Below are positions 16,825 through 24,682 of a DNA stretch of 64,000 bases, piece after piece. The notes below the pieces were generated by a model. It was not told where the DNA came from and ran no database searches. It was given only the letters and a program-made list of their open reading frames with translations. The position numbers and the translations under genes were made by a program. The stretch's first letter is position 1. The number at the start of each line of letters is the position of its first letter. The stretch comes from JAWVFM01 sp963739355 (GTDB taxonomy: Bacteria; Actinomycetota; Thermoleophilia; Solirubrobacterales; 70-9), in assembly GCA_963739355.1 (NCBI GenBank), contig CAVUAD010000001.1, positions 1 to 64,000 of the forward strand, given 5' to 3'.

Positions 16825-18198
16825 ATGAGCGAGACGGAGATGGAGGAGGCGGTCGGCGAGCGGCGGGGCACCGACAAGTCCGCCGAGGCCACCGAGCGGG
16901 TCAACGCCGACGCTCAGACCAAGGGCCGCTCCAAGCCCGGTCAGCGCGCGGAGATGTCGAACCTCGACATCGTCCGCCACTACTTCGAAATCGCCGCTGA
17001 TCACCTGAAGCTTCCCGACGACCTCCGGGTCGTCTTCTGGACCCCGTATCGGGAGGTGACCGTGCAGATCCCGGTCAAGCTCTCGGACGGCAAGGTCCAC
17101 GTCTACTCGGGCTACCGCATCCAGCACAACGGCGCTCGCGGCCCCTACAAGGGCGGCATTCGCTTCCACCCCGAGGTGGACGTGGACGAGGTGCGGGCGC
17201 TCGCCTCGCTCATGACCTGGAAGACCGCCGTCGCGGGCATCCCGTACGGCGGCGCGAAGGGTGGGGTCAACTGCCCCGCGGGCGACCTGCAGCAGGACGA
17301 GCTCCAGAAGATCGCGCGGTCGTTCATGGACAAGATCGAGAAGATCCTCGGCCCCACTCGCGACATCCCGGCGCCGGACGTCAACACGAACGCCCAGGTG
17401 ATGGCCTGGATGATGGACGAGTACGGCAAGCTCCACGGCCACACGCCGGCCATCGTGACGGGCAAGCCGATCGCACTGGAGGGCAGCCTGGGACGCGAGG
17501 CCGCCACCGGCCGCGGCGCCGTCTTCATGTTCCGGGAGGCCGCTCCCCAGCTCGGGCTGAGCCCCGCCGACACCACCTACGTCGTGCAGGGATACGGGAA
17601 CGTCGGGTCCTGGGCCGCGCGGATCATGCAGCAGCTTGGCGCGAGGATGGTCGCGGTCTCGGACGTGAACGGCGCCATCCGCGCGGACGCGGGCATCGAC
17701 GCGAACGCCCTGCACGAGTTCCTCGTGCAGGGCCACCACATCACGGACTTCCCCGGCGCCGAGAGCATCGACCCGGACGACCTGATCGCGGTGCCGTGCG
17801 ACGTGCTGATCCCGGCGGCGCTCGGCGGGATGATCCACGAGGGCAACGCCGACAGGATCCAGTGCAAGATGCTTGTGGAGGGCGCGAACAGCCCGACCAC
17901 GCCCGCCGCCAACGCGATCCTCCGCGACAAGGACGTCTACATCATCCCCGACGTCATGGCCAACGCCGGCGGGGTCGTCGTGTCCTACTTCGAGTGGGTC
18001 CAGAACCTCCAGCACTTCCGCTGGGAGGAGCGCGACGTGAACGACAAGCTGGGGACGATCATGCGCCGCACCTACCGCGAGGTCTCCTCGCGCGCCAAGG
18101 AGGAGGGCATCGACCTGCGGGAGTCGGCCTACCTCGTCGGGATCGAGCGGGTCGTCGAGGCGGCGAAGCTGCGCGGGTACGTGAGCACGAGCAGGTAG
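16825..18198 (+). CDS. gdhA: Glutamate dehydrogenase (Glu/Leu/Phe/Val family)
   Basis: Catalyses reversible oxidative deamination of glutamate to 2-oxoglutarate and ammonia. Family elements are KGGIRFHPEVDVDEV, KTAVAGIPYGGAKGG with the catalytic lysine, PAPDVNTN and the Rossmann VVQGYGNVGS. The EGANSPTTP and PDVMANAGGV segments complete the active site. At 457 residues it is about 30-40 longer than usual because of an acidic, Thr/Lys-rich N-terminal extension (residues 1-45). The start is supported by GAAGGAG 7 bases upstream. It is convergent with the acidic-protein gene, only four bases apart. Confidence 0.93.
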   Translation: MSETEMEEAVGERRGTDKSAEATERVNADAQTKGRSKPGQRAEMSNLDIVRHYFEIAADHLKLPDDLRVVFWTPYREVTVQIPVKLSDGKVHVYSGYRIQHNGARGPYKGGIRFHPEVDVDEVRALASLMTWKTAVAGIPYGGAKGGVNCPAGDLQQDELQKIARSFMDKIEKILGPTRDIPAPDVNTNAQVMAWMMDEYGKLHGHTPAIVTGKPIALEGSLGREAATGRGAVFMFREAAPQLGLSPADTTYVVQGYGNVGSWAARIMQQLGARMVAVSDVNGAIRADAGIDANALHEFLVQGHHITDFPGAESIDPDDLIAVPCDVLIPAALGGMIHEGNADRIQCKMLVEGANSPTTPAANAILRDKDVYIIPDVMANAGGVVVSYFEWVQNLQHFRWEERDVNDKLGTIMRRTYREVSSRAKEEGIDLRESAYLVGIERVVEAAKLRGYVSTSR

Positions 18199-18202
18199 CC
18201 CG

Positions 18203-19033
18203 CTACTCGTCGAAGTCGAAGTCCTTCGGCTCGCCCTGCTCGAACCAGAGATCGTCGTCCTCGGGGGCGTCCCGCAGGAACTCGGGCGTGTCGGCGAGGA
18301 CGTCGTCTTCGTCCTTCTCGCCGTCGTCCTGCTCGTGCTCCCCGGTCTGGGGCGGCGGCGGGTGCTCGGCGGTGTCCTGCTCGACCTGGTGCTCGACCGT
18401 CTCGAGGCTCTCGATCGGGGGGTTCGGGTCGAGCGGAGGAAGCTCCGCCTCCTCGATCTCGAGGTCCAGCTCGTCGAGGTCCAGATCGGGCTCGCCCGGC
18501 TGTCCGGCTGCCGCCGGGGCGGCCTCTTCCGGAGCCTCGGGGGCGGCCGGCTCGGCGGGCGGCTCCTCTGCGGCGGGGGCCTCCGCCGGGGGCTCGTCTG
18601 CCGGCGGCGCCGGCGCCTGGCTCGGCTCGACAGGCTCCGAAGCCGGCGGCGCGGGCGCCAGCGTCTCCTCCTCCGTCACCTGGTCGAAGATGGCCTGCTC
18701 GGACACCGTCTCCGGTGCCTCGGCCTCCGGCGCGTCGTCCTCGGGCAGCTCCGCTTCCTGTACCTCGACCTCCGGCGCCGCTGCCTCCGGGGACTCCTCC
18801 TCCGATGCCTCGACCTCCGGCGCCTCAGACGCCTCCGCGTCGGGCGAGTGACCCGCGCCGTTACCGGCCTCATCGCCCTCCGTGGCGGCCTCGGAGTCAG
18901 GGAAATCGGGATCGCCAGGCCGCGCCGGAGGCCCGAACGCCTCGTCCTCGAGCTGCTTCAGCTCGTCGTCATCGGCGCCCAGGCTCCGCTTGAGCTCCAG
19001 GTGCTGGCGGATAGCGTCGTCGAGAATGCCCAT
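18203..19033 (-). CDS. Highly acidic Pro/Glu/Ala-rich protein of unknown function
   Basis: A 276-residue protein in three parts: a short helical N-terminus (MGILDDAIRQHLELKRSLGA), a long low-complexity centre made almost only of E, A, P, D and S (about residues 45-230), and an acidic tail ending EPKDFDFDE. No enzyme motif is visible, and the centre is predicted disordered by composition. The N-terminal helix resembles a short conserved segment I associate with Thermoleophilia proteins; its role is unknown to me. The ATG at 19033 is chosen because upstream codons lose all family character. It could act as a scaffold or charge shield, but that is speculation. Confidence 0.7.
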   Translation of the reverse strand: MGILDDAIRQHLELKRSLGADDDELKQLEDEAFGPPARPGDPDFPDSEAATEGDEAGNGAGHSPDAEASEAPEVEASEEESPEAAAPEVEVQEAELPEDDAPEAEAPETVSEQAIFDQVTEEETLAPAPPASEPVEPSQAPAPPADEPPAEAPAAEEPPAEPAAPEAPEEAAPAAAGQPGEPDLDLDELDLEIEEAELPPLDPNPPIESLETVEHQVEQDTAEHPPPPQTGEHEQDDGEKDEDDVLADTPEFLRDAPEDDDLWFEQGEPKDFDFDE

Positions 19034-19097
19034 CGATCTCAGCCTCTGAAACGGGAGAGTAACGGCCGCGCACCGTGGTTTAGAGCCAGATCCGTAT

Positions 19098-19117
19098 TTC
19101 GCAGGCGTTCCTGCGAA
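19098..19117 (-). terminator. Hairpin after the diguanylate cyclase gene
   Basis: A perfect 8-bp stem (TTCGCAGG / CCTGCGAA) with a CGTT loop lies 21 bases beyond the cyclase stop on its strand and before the acidic-protein gene. No strong T run follows, so it would be an intrinsic terminator of the T-poor kind common in GC-rich actinobacteria. Confidence 0.5.
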
Positions 19118-19137
19118 TCGGTGCGCCGCCGGCCGCG

Positions 19138-21006
19138 TTATCCGGTCGTGACGCCCTCTGCGGCTGCGACGCGGTTCTTGCCCGCGGCCTTCGCGCGGTA
19201 GAGTGCCGCGTCCGCCGCGGCGATCAGGGCCTCGACCCCCTCGATTCCGCCCCGCGCGGTGGCGACCCCAACCGAGGCGGTCACGGTCAGGGTTCCCTGT
19301 CCGTTCAGGCGCTCGACGACCTGGGCCTCGATCCGTCGGCGCACCCGCTCCGCGACGTCGAGGGCGCCGGCCTCGTCCGTCTCCGGGAGCGCGATCGCAA
19401 ACTCCTCCCCTCCCCACCGGCACGGCTCGTCGAAGCCGCGGGACTCGACGTCCAGCGAGCGAGCGACGCGGCGCAGGACCTCGTCGCCCTGGAGGTGACC
19501 GAAGGAGTCGTTGATCTGCTTGAAGTCGTCCAGATCGAGCATCAAGAGCGAGAGCTCGTGGCCGAATCGCTTGGCGCGGGCGGCCTCCTTCTGGAGGATG
19601 TCTCTGAAGCGACGCGTGTTGGACAGCCCCGTGAGGTCGTCGGTGACGGCCTGCTGGGAGACGAGCTCGTGGAGCGAGACGTTCTCGATCGAGACGGAGA
19701 TCTGGTCGAGCAGGTAGTTGAAGATGTCTCGCTCCGTGGCGTTGAACGGCTCGCCGGCGCGGGCCACGCTCATGACGCCGCCGTGGCGGGACGACTCGGA
19801 CTGCACAGCGAGCGGGCTGGAGAGGCCGACGATCCCGTCCTTGGCCATGTCGACCATGTGGCCTTCCCGCGTGGAGCGCTCCTCGCCGGCAAGGATCACG
19901 TCCCGCAGCGCCGGGGTGGGGGTGCCGCGCTCGACCTCCCCGCCGGTGGTGCCGCCCAGAGCGATCATCCCGTACTCGGCCTTGCAGGCCGAGAGCGTCG
20001 TCTCGAGGACGATGGCGAGCAGGGCCTCGCGGTCGAGGCCCGCCGCGAACGCCTCGCCGATCCTGTGCGTGGACACCTCGATCTCGTCGCGCTGACTGCG
20101 CAGCTGAGCGACCTGCTCGGCCAGGCGCCCGCGCATCCGGTTGAACTCGGTCGCCAGGCCCGCCATCTCGTCGCGCCCGACAACCGGCACCTCGCCGCTG
20201 AAGTCGCCGTCGCCGATGCGCCGCGCGGCAGCGAGCATCGTGCGGATCTGCGTGCTCAGGGCGCGCAGCGTGGCGAGGATGAAGAGAAGCGCCACGAGGC
20301 AGAACAGCCCCAGCACGGCGAGCACGAGCGGCTGCTTCGAGAAGAAGGCCTTCGGGCCGATCGGGCCGAACATCGTCAGGTGGAGCTCTGTCCCGCCGGG
20401 AAGCACCCGCGTGGCCGCGCGCAGGTCGTTGTTGCCGAGCGAGACGTCGGCCGCCGTGCCGGGGTCGGGTAGCTGCTGATCGCCCAGGTCGACCGTGGAG
20501 GAGACCGGCTCGCCGCCGCCCGAGAGTGCGGCGGCGAGCCCCGTGCCCTGGTGCACCTGCCGGAGGTAGTCCTGGGAGGTCGTGGTGGAGGCCTCGACCT
20601 CACCGACCTTCGCGCCGCGCTGGTTCTGCAGGCCGACGGTGCCCTGCGCGATCAGCCCGGAGCCGACCGTGGCGAGGGGCGAGCCGCTGGCGTCGTTGAT
20701 GACCAGGCCGGCGAGGCCCTGCTCGGCAGCCAGGGTGCGGGCCACGGCCTGGACCTGGCTGGAGTCCCCCGACCGAATCGCCGCGCCGAGCCTGGGGTCA
20801 CCCGCGATCACGCGGGCCGCCTGCCGCGAGTCGTGAAGGTCGGTGGCGTAGAAGCCGCGGGCCGTGACCAGCGCCCCGCCAACTCGCGCGTCCGCCTTGC
20901 CCGTGCGGGCGTCGTTCGTGACCGAGACCACGAGCACCGTGATCGCGATCATCGGCACGAGGACGATCAGGACGAAGAAGAGGCCCAGGCGGGTGCGAAA
21001 GCTCAC
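19138..21006 (-). CDS. Membrane diguanylate cyclase (sensor-HAMP-GAF-GGDEF)
   Basis: Makes the second messenger cyclic di-GMP. Order of domains in 622 residues: membrane helix 9-30, extracytoplasmic sensor ~31-228, second helix ~229-252, HAMP ~255-305 (ARRIGDGDFSGEVPV), GAF-like domain ~320-450, GGDEF domain ~455-615. The active site reads GGEEF, with DLDDFKQINDSFGH upstream. An intact inhibitory I-site (RGFD, five residues before GGEEF) means product feedback is likely. The signal is unknown. The HD-GYP/LuxR gene at 24.7-26.3 kb is a possible opposing enzyme in the same window. Confidence 0.92.
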   Translation of the reverse strand: MSFRTRLGLFFVLIVLVPMIAITVLVVSVTNDARTGKADARVGGALVTARGFYATDLHDSRQAARVIAGDPRLGAAIRSGDSSQVQAVARTLAAEQGLAGLVINDASGSPLATVGSGLIAQGTVGLQNQRGAKVGEVEASTTTSQDYLRQVHQGTGLAAALSGGGEPVSSTVDLGDQQLPDPGTAADVSLGNNDLRAATRVLPGGTELHLTMFGPIGPKAFFSKQPLVLAVLGLFCLVALLFILATLRALSTQIRTMLAAARRIGDGDFSGEVPVVGRDEMAGLATEFNRMRGRLAEQVAQLRSQRDEIEVSTHRIGEAFAAGLDREALLAIVLETTLSACKAEYGMIALGGTTGGEVERGTPTPALRDVILAGEERSTREGHMVDMAKDGIVGLSSPLAVQSESSRHGGVMSVARAGEPFNATERDIFNYLLDQISVSIENVSLHELVSQQAVTDDLTGLSNTRRFRDILQKEAARAKRFGHELSLLMLDLDDFKQINDSFGHLQGDEVLRRVARSLDVESRGFDEPCRWGGEEFAIALPETDEAGALDVAERVRRRIEAQVVERLNGQGTLTVTASVGVATARGGIEGVEALIAAADAALYRAKAAGKNRVAAAEGVTTG

Positions 21007-21130
21007 GTTGGGAGCTTAGATTGACCGAAAACCATGCCCGCCTGCGCCGGTGGCGAGATACCGAAGTTGCAGGTCGCTATCCGGCCCGATTCCTGCGGCT
21101 ATCCTTGGCCCGTCCGCCCACGCGGGCCAC

Positions 21131-21203
21131 GGGGCTATAGCTCAGTTGGAAGAGCGCCTGGATCGCACCCAGGAGGTCGGGGGTTCGAGTCCCCCTAGCT
21201 CCA
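21131..21203 (+). tRNA. tRNA-Ala (CGC)
   Basis: Cloverleaf on the plus strand: acceptor GGGGCTA/TAGCTCC with the G3-U70 alanine signature, D stem GCTC/GAGC, anticodon stem CCTGG/CCAGG with loop ATCGCAC (anticodon CGC) and T arm GGGGG TTCGAGT CCCCC. It is the second alanine tRNA in the window and reads codon GCG, frequent in this DNA. It is divergent from the diguanylate cyclase. Confidence 0.93.
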
Positions 21204-21348
21204 TATCTCTTCCTTGTTCTTGTGACCGCTGTGGCTCGAGAGCGTCCTTTGGTTTGGTGCCTGTTGGGCGACCTTGCCACGATCTGTCGACGGGGTCGAA
21301 GCGTGCGCGGAACTGTCGCTTGCACGGACTGGCGACGGAAGCCCACGG

Positions 21349-22983
21349 CTAAGGCCGCGGCGCCGCGCGGTCGGGCGGCGACGACGGCAGCGCGACGAGC
21401 ACGAACAGGCCGGCGACCGCAGCGACGATGGCGGCCGCCGCCAGCGACACATGGGTCCCGCTCATGAAGGCGCCGCGAGCGGCGTCGGTGAGATGTGAGC
21501 CCGTGGCTCCTCCGACTATCTGGGCCACCCCGAGCGCACCGCCGAGCGACCCGGTGATCGTGTGCATCACGTCCGCCGGGACATGATGCGAAGCCAGTGC
21601 GTCGGTGATTTGGTTGCGGTAGCGGGTGGAGAGCATGCTGCCGATCACTGCAACGCCGAGAGCGCCGCCGACCTGGATCGCCACGACGTAGGTCGCCGAG
21701 CCGATGCCGGAGTCCCGCCGGGGAACCGAGCCCAGCACCGAGTCCGCGGCGGTCGGCATCAGCAGGCCGGCCCCCAGGCCCAGCAGCAACAGCCCCGGCA
21801 CCACGTCGCCGTAGGTCGCGCTCGTGGTCGATGCGGCCGAGACCTGCCAGAGGCCGCCCGCGATCGCGGCCAGCCCCGCCAGGGCGGTCAACTTGCTGCC
21901 GACCAGCCGAACGATCACCGTCGAGAGCGGGGCGGCGACCACGATGAGCGCGGCCGTCGGCAGGATTCTGACGCCGGCCTGGAGCGGGGTTAAGCCGAGG
22001 TCGAACTGGAGGAACTGCGTGAGCACGAAGACAGCCCCGAACAGCGAAAACATCCCGAGCGCGACCGCCCCGACTGCGGCGGAGAAGCGACGCGACCGGA
22101 AGAAGGCGAGCTGCAGCATCGGATGCGTGATGCGCGCCTCCCAGGCAACGAACGCAGAGAGCATTGCGAGGCCGGCGCCCCCGACCGCGAGCACCGCCGC
22201 CGAGGCCCAACCCCTGGTCGGCGCCTCGATGATCGCCCAGAGCAGCATTCCAAGGCAGAGCACCGAGAGCAGCGCTCCGACGGGGTCTGGCCTGGCCGCT
22301 CGCACGTTCCTCGACTCGGGCAGCAGACGCATTGCGGCGATGCCGCCGACGATCAGGATCGGGACGTTGACGAAGAAGACTGATCCCCACCAGAAGCTGG
22401 CGAGGAGCAGACCGCCGGCGAGCGGGCCGATCGCGAGCCCGACCCCGATCGTCCCGCCCCAGATCCCAACGGCGCGGGCTCGCTCGCGCGGGTCGCGGAA
22501 GACGTTGTCGAGGATCGAGAGCCCGGCGGGGATGGTGAGGGCGGCGCCGGCTCCCATGAGGCCGCGCCAGGCGATGAGGGCGTTGACGGAGCCGGCCAGG
22601 GCCGCCCCAAGGGATCCGGCGCCGAACGTAAGGAAGCCAAGCAGGAAGAGCCGCTTGCGCCCGAACCGGTCGGCCAGGCTGCCGCCCACGAGGAGCAGGC
22701 CGGCGAAGACCATCGCATACATGTCGACGATCCATTGCAACTCGCTCGAGCTGGCGTGCAGCTCCCGGACCAACGTCGGAAGCGCAACGTTGAGGATGGT
22801 GCCGTCGACATTGACAACCAGCACGGCGACGCACAGCACGGCGAGCATTACCCAGCGCCGAGGGTCCGGTTGGTCCGCAGGGACGTGCGGGGGCTCGGGC
22901 CATTGCGTCGCGGATGGGGCGGACTCCGAACGACGCTCGCGCCGCGCGGTGCGGTCCAGCGGCTGACGTTGGCGATCGGCCAT
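21349..22983 (-). CDS. DHA2-family MFS drug exporter (EmrB/QacA type)
   Basis: A 544-residue, ~14-helix proton-driven multidrug exporter. Motif A (SLADRFGRKRLFLLG) follows helix 2, motif D1-like NVDGTILNVALPTLV lies in helix 1 and the GIWGGTIGVGLAIGPLAGG motif C is in helix 5. The ATG at 22983 is chosen because the longer in-frame opening adds 47 Arg/Gly-rich residues without membrane character and overlaps a terminator hairpin. Substrate unknown. No regulator gene is adjacent. Confidence 0.88.
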   Translation of the reverse strand: MADRQRQPLDRTARRERRSESAPSATQWPEPPHVPADQPDPRRWVMLAVLCVAVLVVNVDGTILNVALPTLVRELHASSSELQWIVDMYAMVFAGLLLVGGSLADRFGRKRLFLLGFLTFGAGSLGAALAGSVNALIAWRGLMGAGAALTIPAGLSILDNVFRDPRERARAVGIWGGTIGVGLAIGPLAGGLLLASFWWGSVFFVNVPILIVGGIAAMRLLPESRNVRAARPDPVGALLSVLCLGMLLWAIIEAPTRGWASAAVLAVGGAGLAMLSAFVAWEARITHPMLQLAFFRSRRFSAAVGAVALGMFSLFGAVFVLTQFLQFDLGLTPLQAGVRILPTAALIVVAAPLSTVIVRLVGSKLTALAGLAAIAGGLWQVSAASTTSATYGDVVPGLLLLGLGAGLLMPTAADSVLGSVPRRDSGIGSATYVVAIQVGGALGVAVIGSMLSTRYRNQITDALASHHVPADVMHTITGSLGGALGVAQIVGGATGSHLTDAARGAFMSGTHVSLAAAAIVAAVAGLFVLVALPSSPPDRAAPRP

Positions 22984-23092
22984 GACCCCGAGAACGTAGA
23001 CCCGGCCGACGCGGTGCGCATCCGTGCTAGCCGGGCAGCCGCGCACGCGCGCCGGTCCGGTTCCGACCGTCGCCTTCGTCCGCCGGGCACGA

Positions 23093-23118
23093 AACGGGGG
23101 CGCCGGAGCGCCCCCGTT
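23093..23118 (-). terminator. Strong hairpin terminator after the ligand-binding protein gene
   Basis: A perfect 11-bp stem (AACGGGGGCGC / GCGCCCCCGTT) with a 4-base loop lies 25 bases past the stop of the upstream minus-strand gene. No T tract follows. It separates that transcript from the exporter gene downstream. Confidence 0.7.
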
Positions 23119-23143
23119 CCTCATGCGTTTCCGCTGGCCGGGC

Positions 23144-24283
23144 TCAGGCGAGTGCCTGCGCCTCCACGGTCTGCTCGTCGGGATCGACAGCGCCGAGGCT
23201 CTTGACGATCTCGACCCTGCCCTCGCGCACCTGGCCGATGTACATGTTCATCCGCACGTGATGCTGCCCAGGCACCATCTCGGCCGGGCCGCCGGGACCC
23301 ACGGCGATCTTCGCGTGGTCGAGCGCCCGGATGACATCCTGCTGGTCCAGCGAGCCGGCCTCTCGCACCGCTGACTCCCACAGCCGCAGCCCGCGATACA
23401 TGCCCGTGCACGCGCTCCCCGCCGTGAACATGGCACTCCCGGGAAACAGCTCGTTGTAGCGAGCGAGCAGCTCGCTGCTGAACGGGTCCTCGGCGGCCTG
23501 GTAGTAGTCCAGGCAGCCGTAGAGGCCGTCGGCCTGCTCCGCAGGGACGAGGTTGAGGAAGTTCTCGTCGAAGTACGTGCAGACGAGATGCCCACCTCGC
23601 GCCATGAACCCGGCGTCGTGGAGCTGCTGGAAAAACGGCGTGAGACCAGGCGGGACGATGGTGTTGAAGACCACCTCCGCCTCCGCGGCCATGATCTTCT
23701 CGACCGTCTCGGCGTAGTCCATGTGATCGAGGGGGTAGTAGTCCTCCTCGACGATCTCCCCGCCCTTGGCGGTGACGATCTCACGCACTCTCTGGTTCAT
23801 GACCCGCGGCCAGATGTAGTCGGCCGAGGGCAGCGCCCACCGCTTGGCACCCGTCTCCTCCATCAGCCAGGGGATGAGGGGAGCCACCTGCTGCGCCGGC
23901 ACGGGGCCGGTGCAGAAGATGAGCGGGTCCGACTCCTGCCCCTCGTACTGCTCGGGGTAGATGTAGAGCGTCTTCCCGTCGACGACCGCCGGCCCCTTGA
24001 TGGCCTGCCGCGTCGAGCTGTAGATGCCGCCGAAGATCACGTCGACCTCGGCCTCCTGAACGAGCCGGGTGGCACAGGCCGCCGCGGCCTCGTCATCGGT
24101 CTCGCCGTCCTCGAGGTGGAGCTCCACCGGCTGGCCCAGGAGGCCCCCGGCGGCGTTGATCTCGTCGATCACCAGCTTGGCGACGTTGGCGTCCGCGACG
24201 CCCATGAAGGAGAGCGGCCCGGTCTGCTCCGCGATCACCCCCACCCTGGTCGGTCGTGTGAGCGTGGTCTCTGATGCTTCCAT
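23144..24283 (-). CDS. Periplasmic-binding-protein-like ligand sensor (AmiC/UrtA-like) without signal peptide
   Basis: A 379-residue type I periplasmic-binding fold (Peripla_BP_6). Signatures are the opening strand RVGVIAEQTGPLSFMG, DEINAAGGLLGQPVEL, and YIYPEQYEGQESD plus ALPSADYIWPR of the urea/short-amide (UrtA, FmdD, AmiC) branch. The N-terminus (MEASETTLTRPTRVG) has no signal peptide or lipobox, and no ABC permease or ATPase gene is adjacent. It may therefore be a cytoplasmic amide/urea-type sensor like AmiC rather than a transport component. It follows the small dimeric-barrel gene and an HD-GYP/LuxR regulator on the same strand, which fits a sensing role. The role is inferred. Confidence 0.75.
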   Translation of the reverse strand: MEASETTLTRPTRVGVIAEQTGPLSFMGVADANVAKLVIDEINAAGGLLGQPVELHLEDGETDDEAAAACATRLVQEAEVDVIFGGIYSSTRQAIKGPAVVDGKTLYIYPEQYEGQESDPLIFCTGPVPAQQVAPLIPWLMEETGAKRWALPSADYIWPRVMNQRVREIVTAKGGEIVEEDYYPLDHMDYAETVEKIMAAEAEVVFNTIVPPGLTPFFQQLHDAGFMARGGHLVCTYFDENFLNLVPAEQADGLYGCLDYYQAAEDPFSSELLARYNELFPGSAMFTAGSACTGMYRGLRLWESAVREAGSLDQQDVIRALDHAKIAVGPGGPAEMVPGQHHVRMNMYIGQVREGRVEIVKSLGAVDPDEQTVEAQALA

Positions 24284-24319
24284 GATGCTTGCTCCGATCG
24301 CGACTGCGCGCTGCTGCGC

Positions 24320-24592
24320 TCAGGCGTCGTAGTGGTTGGCGATCTCCGCGACCTGGGGCGGGCCCTTGTGCCCGGCTTCCTTCATGATCGGCGGGACCTC
24401 GGGGTCAGAGACGAAGCTCTGCCAGCCGTCGGCGTCCCAGTCGAAGAGCGCCCAGACGCGGTCTGCCTCGTTGGGGTCGCGGAACACCTGCACGCCCTTG
24501 GAGCCGTGCTCGCGCCGCTTCTCCAGGCCCTTCGTCGAGAAGATGGCCTCGAATCGGTCGTAGTCCTCGAACGTGGTGGTTGCCAGGATCAT
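24320..24592 (-). CDS. Small dimeric alpha/beta-barrel-like protein
   Basis: A 90-residue protein (MILATTTFEDYDRFEAIF...) with the strand-helix pattern of ABM/EthD-like ferredoxin folds, including a VWALFDWDADGW strand. Such proteins dimerise and may act as small monooxygenases or stress proteins; no catalytic residues can be assigned. The ATG at 24592 is fixed by a strong AAGGAGG upstream. It sits between the regulator and the ligand-binding protein and is probably co-transcribed with the latter (36 bases apart). Confidence 0.65.
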   Translation of the reverse strand: MILATTTFEDYDRFEAIFSTKGLEKRREHGSKGVQVFRDPNEADRVWALFDWDADGWQSFVSDPEVPPIMKEAGHKGPPQVAEIANHYDA

Positions 24593-24682
24593 CCTTGCCT
24601 CCTTCGATCTCGCCGCCGCCAGTCGGCGACGATGTGACGCGAGTCTCCCCCCCGCCCGCCGGGGGCGCATCGGGCAAACGCC

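Noticed and set aside
18203..19423. 406-residue version of the acidic protein
   Set aside because: Codons before 19033 are Arg/Gly-rich and overlap the cyclase gene; the ATG at 19033 starts the structured N-terminal helix.
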